A DNA stretch of 26,667 nucleotides from an uncultured Collinsella sp. (GTDB taxonomy: Bacteria; Actinomycetota; Coriobacteriia; Coriobacteriales; Coriobacteriaceae), in assembly GCA_900548365.1 (NCBI GenBank), contig URKM01000022.1, forward strand, positions 1-26,667. The letters are read 5' to 3'. The notes under the pieces are model-generated. The model did no database searches, was not told where the DNA came from, and saw nothing but the letters and a program-made list of their open reading frames with translations. Numbering within the stretch: position 1 is the stretch's first letter; each line of letters begins with the position of its first letter. This document shows, piece after piece, positions 26,591-26,667 of the stretch. A program made the position numbers and the translations under genes.

Positions 26591-26667
26591 GGACCTGTAG
26601 CTCAGTTGGTTAGAGCGTCCGGCTGATAACCGGGAGGTCACAAGTTCGAATCTTGTCAGGTCCACCA
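26591..26667 (+). tRNA. tRNA-Ile (anticodon GAT)
   Basis: The 77-base gene forms a full cloverleaf: acceptor stem GGACCTG / CAGGTCC, D arm with AGCTCAGTTGGTTAGAG, anticodon stem-loop with GAT at 26625-26627, T arm with GTTCGAATC, and an encoded CCA end at the last bases of the window. The purine at position 37 and the overall sequence are typical of tRNA-Ile(GAT). In many bacteria it neighbours tRNA-Ala or rRNA genes, which would lie beyond the window. Confidence 0.96.

Overview
The window is chromosomal and spans the replication origin of a GC-rich actinobacterium. The best match is class Coriobacteriia, Collinsella-like. This rests on gene order, the very Ala/Pro-rich DnaA linker, the sorting-signal variant IPQSG, and the gut-type glycosidases. 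No ribosomal RNA is in view, so the genus is an inference.

Left arm (minus strand, positions 1-6150). Reading outward from the origin, the strong-promoter operon rpmH-rnpA-yidD-yidC-khpB(jag) ends at a clear intrinsic terminator (3880-3906). rsmG follows with its own terminator (2925-2954). A non-coding stretch then carries most of a six-copy parS cluster, followed by parA(soj)-parB(spo0J) and a small one-helix membrane protein gene. All three are tightly overlapped and end at a terminator (246-276). G+C rises steadily along this arm, from about 40-50% at the left to well above 60% at dnaA.

Origin and replication block (plus strand, 6151-18024). The order is a GHKL-ATPase/winged-helix protein of unknown function, dnaA, an intergenic origin, dnaN, recF, a DciA/DUF721-type gene, gyrB and gyrA. 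The dnaA-dnaN gap holds DnaA boxes, a GC-rich spacer, five DnaA-trios and an AT-rich stretch directly upstream of dnaN, which is a Bacillus-type unwinding module. Upstream of the GHKL gene lies a set of iterated GTTGAAAG/GCGAAAG motifs on both strands. The GHKL-wHTH gene sits where rpmH and dnaA are normally neighbours. It is the strongest candidate in the window for an undescribed replication- or origin-linked factor.

Right part (18025-26667). A 1,597-residue secreted, sortase-anchored GH20 enzyme has an architecture resembling bifidobacterial lacto-N-biosidase. It is followed by a cytoplasmic GH3 beta-glucosidase-type enzyme. Nearly identical 53-base terminator modules follow gyrA and the GH20 gene. 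A convergent minus-strand bifunctional-nuclease-family (DUF151) gene and a tRNA-Ile(GAT) with a good sigma-70 promoter close the window. The two glycosidases suggest foraging on host or dietary glycans and have no evident link to the replication genes.
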